NCBI GenBank assembly: GCA_017550685.1 | Contig: JAFZOJ010000005.1 | Location: 1-35,290, forward strand | Source of the DNA: Treponema sp. | GTDB lineage: Bacteria > Spirochaetota > Spirochaetia > Treponematales > Treponemataceae | DNA length: 35,290 nt | Reading direction: 5' to 3' | Shown here: piece by piece, positions 34,631-35,290 of the stretch | How the letters are laid out: every line of letters starts with the position of its first letter | Numbering within the stretch: position 1 is the first letter of the stretch | The notes under the pieces: generated by a model | What the model was told of the DNA's origin: nothing | Seen by the model: the letters and a program-made list of their open reading frames with translations, nothing else | Database searches by the model: none | Made by a program: the position numbers and the translations under genes

Positions 34631-35170
34631 TTATTTTTTTTGAAATATATTTTTTTCTAACAGCTTTCGGTAATCCTTACCGAACCTGTTGAAATAAATA
34701 TGCTGTGTATCAAGCTCCACAACTGCAAGTTTAAAATGACTCCAGCCGTGAAGACTCCATTTATAGGATTTATATAACTTTGTTTTTTTGATGAGTTGGA
34801 TTATGTTCATGGATTTTCGGGTCGAGCCCGAAAATGACTCATTTTTATCCAAACTGTTTGTGATTATTATAAGCGTAACATCAGAATTGCGGTGACCGTT
34901 ATATGGCTTTACCTTTGAAAGCCCATCCTCCCAGGATTTATTTACAAAGCTCTCAAGTTCTTCTTTAGAAAGAGAAGGGGATTGTGCAAAATAAACAAAT
35001 TCATTGGAATCAATGTCTGCGATATGTGCCGACCGCACAAGAAAATACTGTTCATTATGTGAGCGGAATTCTGCTTCTGCAATAAAAGGTGAGCCAGGGT
35101 TTTGTGTGTTTACTGTATAATACCGTCCAAAAGCCGGCAACAGTTTTTCAATTGCCTCGGAAACTTCCAT
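34631..35170 (-). CDS. Small protein of unknown function upstream of cstA
   Basis: A 179-residue soluble-looking protein that I do not recognise confidently. Stretches look conserved in character: AEAEFRSHNEQYFLVRSAHI, SNEFVYFAQSPSLSKEELES, HRNSDVTLIIITN and YKSYKWSLHGWSHFKLAVVEL. A family A palindromic element lies in frame (34811-34838), encoding approximately ESFSGSTRK between two such stretches. No ribosome site is evident before the ATG at 35170, so the start is uncertain. Its spacing to cstA suggests shared transcription; a regulatory or accessory role in starvation is only a guess. Confidence 0.7.
   Translation of the reverse strand: MEVSEAIEKLLPAFGRYYTVNTQNPGSPFIAEAEFRSHNEQYFLVRSAHIADIDSNEFVYFAQSPSLSKEELESFVNKSWEDGLSKVKPYNGHRNSDVTLIIITNSLDKNESFSGSTRKSMNIIQLIKKTKLYKSYKWSLHGWSHFKLAVVELDTQHIYFNRFGKDYRKLLEKNIFQKK
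34811..34838 (-). repeat. Family A palindromic element inside a coding region
   Basis: Stem TTTTCGGG/CCCGAAAA around TCGAG, with the ATGAC end retained. The only family A copy found within a gene body. Confidence 0.88.
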
Positions 35171-35290
35171 AAATCAGGCGTTTGTAATGCAACCGAAAAC
35201 TCTCTTATTTACAGTATATGTCAACCCGTGTTCAGTGTCAATTAAAAACTTTAATATATATAAACCTCGAGTAGTGAAGGGCGGAGCCCC
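35171..35290. other. Gene-free edge of the window
   Basis: 120 AT-rich bases with no convincing gene, promoter or terminator. The last dozen bases (GGGCGGAGCCCC) could be the start of another hairpin cut by the window edge. Confidence 0.5.

Overview
The window looks like a gut or rumen spirochaete, most likely a Treponema. This is inferred from gene content and style: moderate GC, a large surface-type lipoprotein, the paired TIGR03545/TIGR03546-type genes found in outer-membrane bacteria, several membrane-bound SpoIIE/PP2C phosphatases with a STAS protein beside dnaK-dnaJ, and CstA. No rRNA, tRNA or CRISPR array is visible, and no gene-free stretch exceeds about 250 bases.

Layout. 1-2784: chaperones dnaK (cut by the window edge) and dnaJ. 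2928-7192: a partner-switching cassette of two membrane phosphatases and a STAS anti-sigma-antagonist-like protein. 7313-9862 (minus): leuS, with an unusual hairpin-rich leader. 10112-10863: a Phd/VapC-type toxin-antitoxin pair with a recognisable promoter and palindromic operator, running into trmN6 (to 11567). 11551-14348 (minus): a two-gene envelope-related pair of unknown function. 14428-15564: a divergent FtsH-like AAA protein with no protease domain. 15632-17017 (minus): a D-Ala-D-Ala carboxypeptidase. 17099-20981: an Mrp-type Fe-S carrier ATPase, then a 1014-residue lipoprotein. 21016-23850: a TrpR-like regulator with a candidate leaderless start and a GH95 fucosidase. 23854-26199 (minus): a FeoA-FeoB fusion. 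26246-27118: a DUF72 protein. 27128-28261 (minus): a secreted serpin. 28431-32811: an aconitase-family hydratase and a third PP2C phosphatase with a 7TMR-DISM-like sensor. 32909-35170 (minus): a small unknown protein followed by cstA.

The most striking layer is not a gene. Short palindromic elements occur throughout. Family A (about 29 bp, 13 copies) has constant ends and a constant CTTGA/TCAAG centre but compensated stems, and intergenic copies occur almost only as inverted pairs. Families B and C share the CTTG-like centre. Copies of all three lie in frame inside protein genes: the second phosphatase, GH95 (twice, once expanded into an 18-bp minisatellite), FeoAB, DUF72 and the small protein before cstA. 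This resembles the Rickettsia palindromic elements that insert into ORFs, combined with a REP/BIME-like intergenic arrangement.

Functional themes are signalling by regulated phosphatases (three SpoIIE-type proteins and one STAS), envelope and cell-surface work (DacA, TIGR03545/03546-like pair, lipoprotein, serpin), nutrient acquisition (fucose, ferrous iron, peptide or pyruvate uptake by CstA) and protein quality control.
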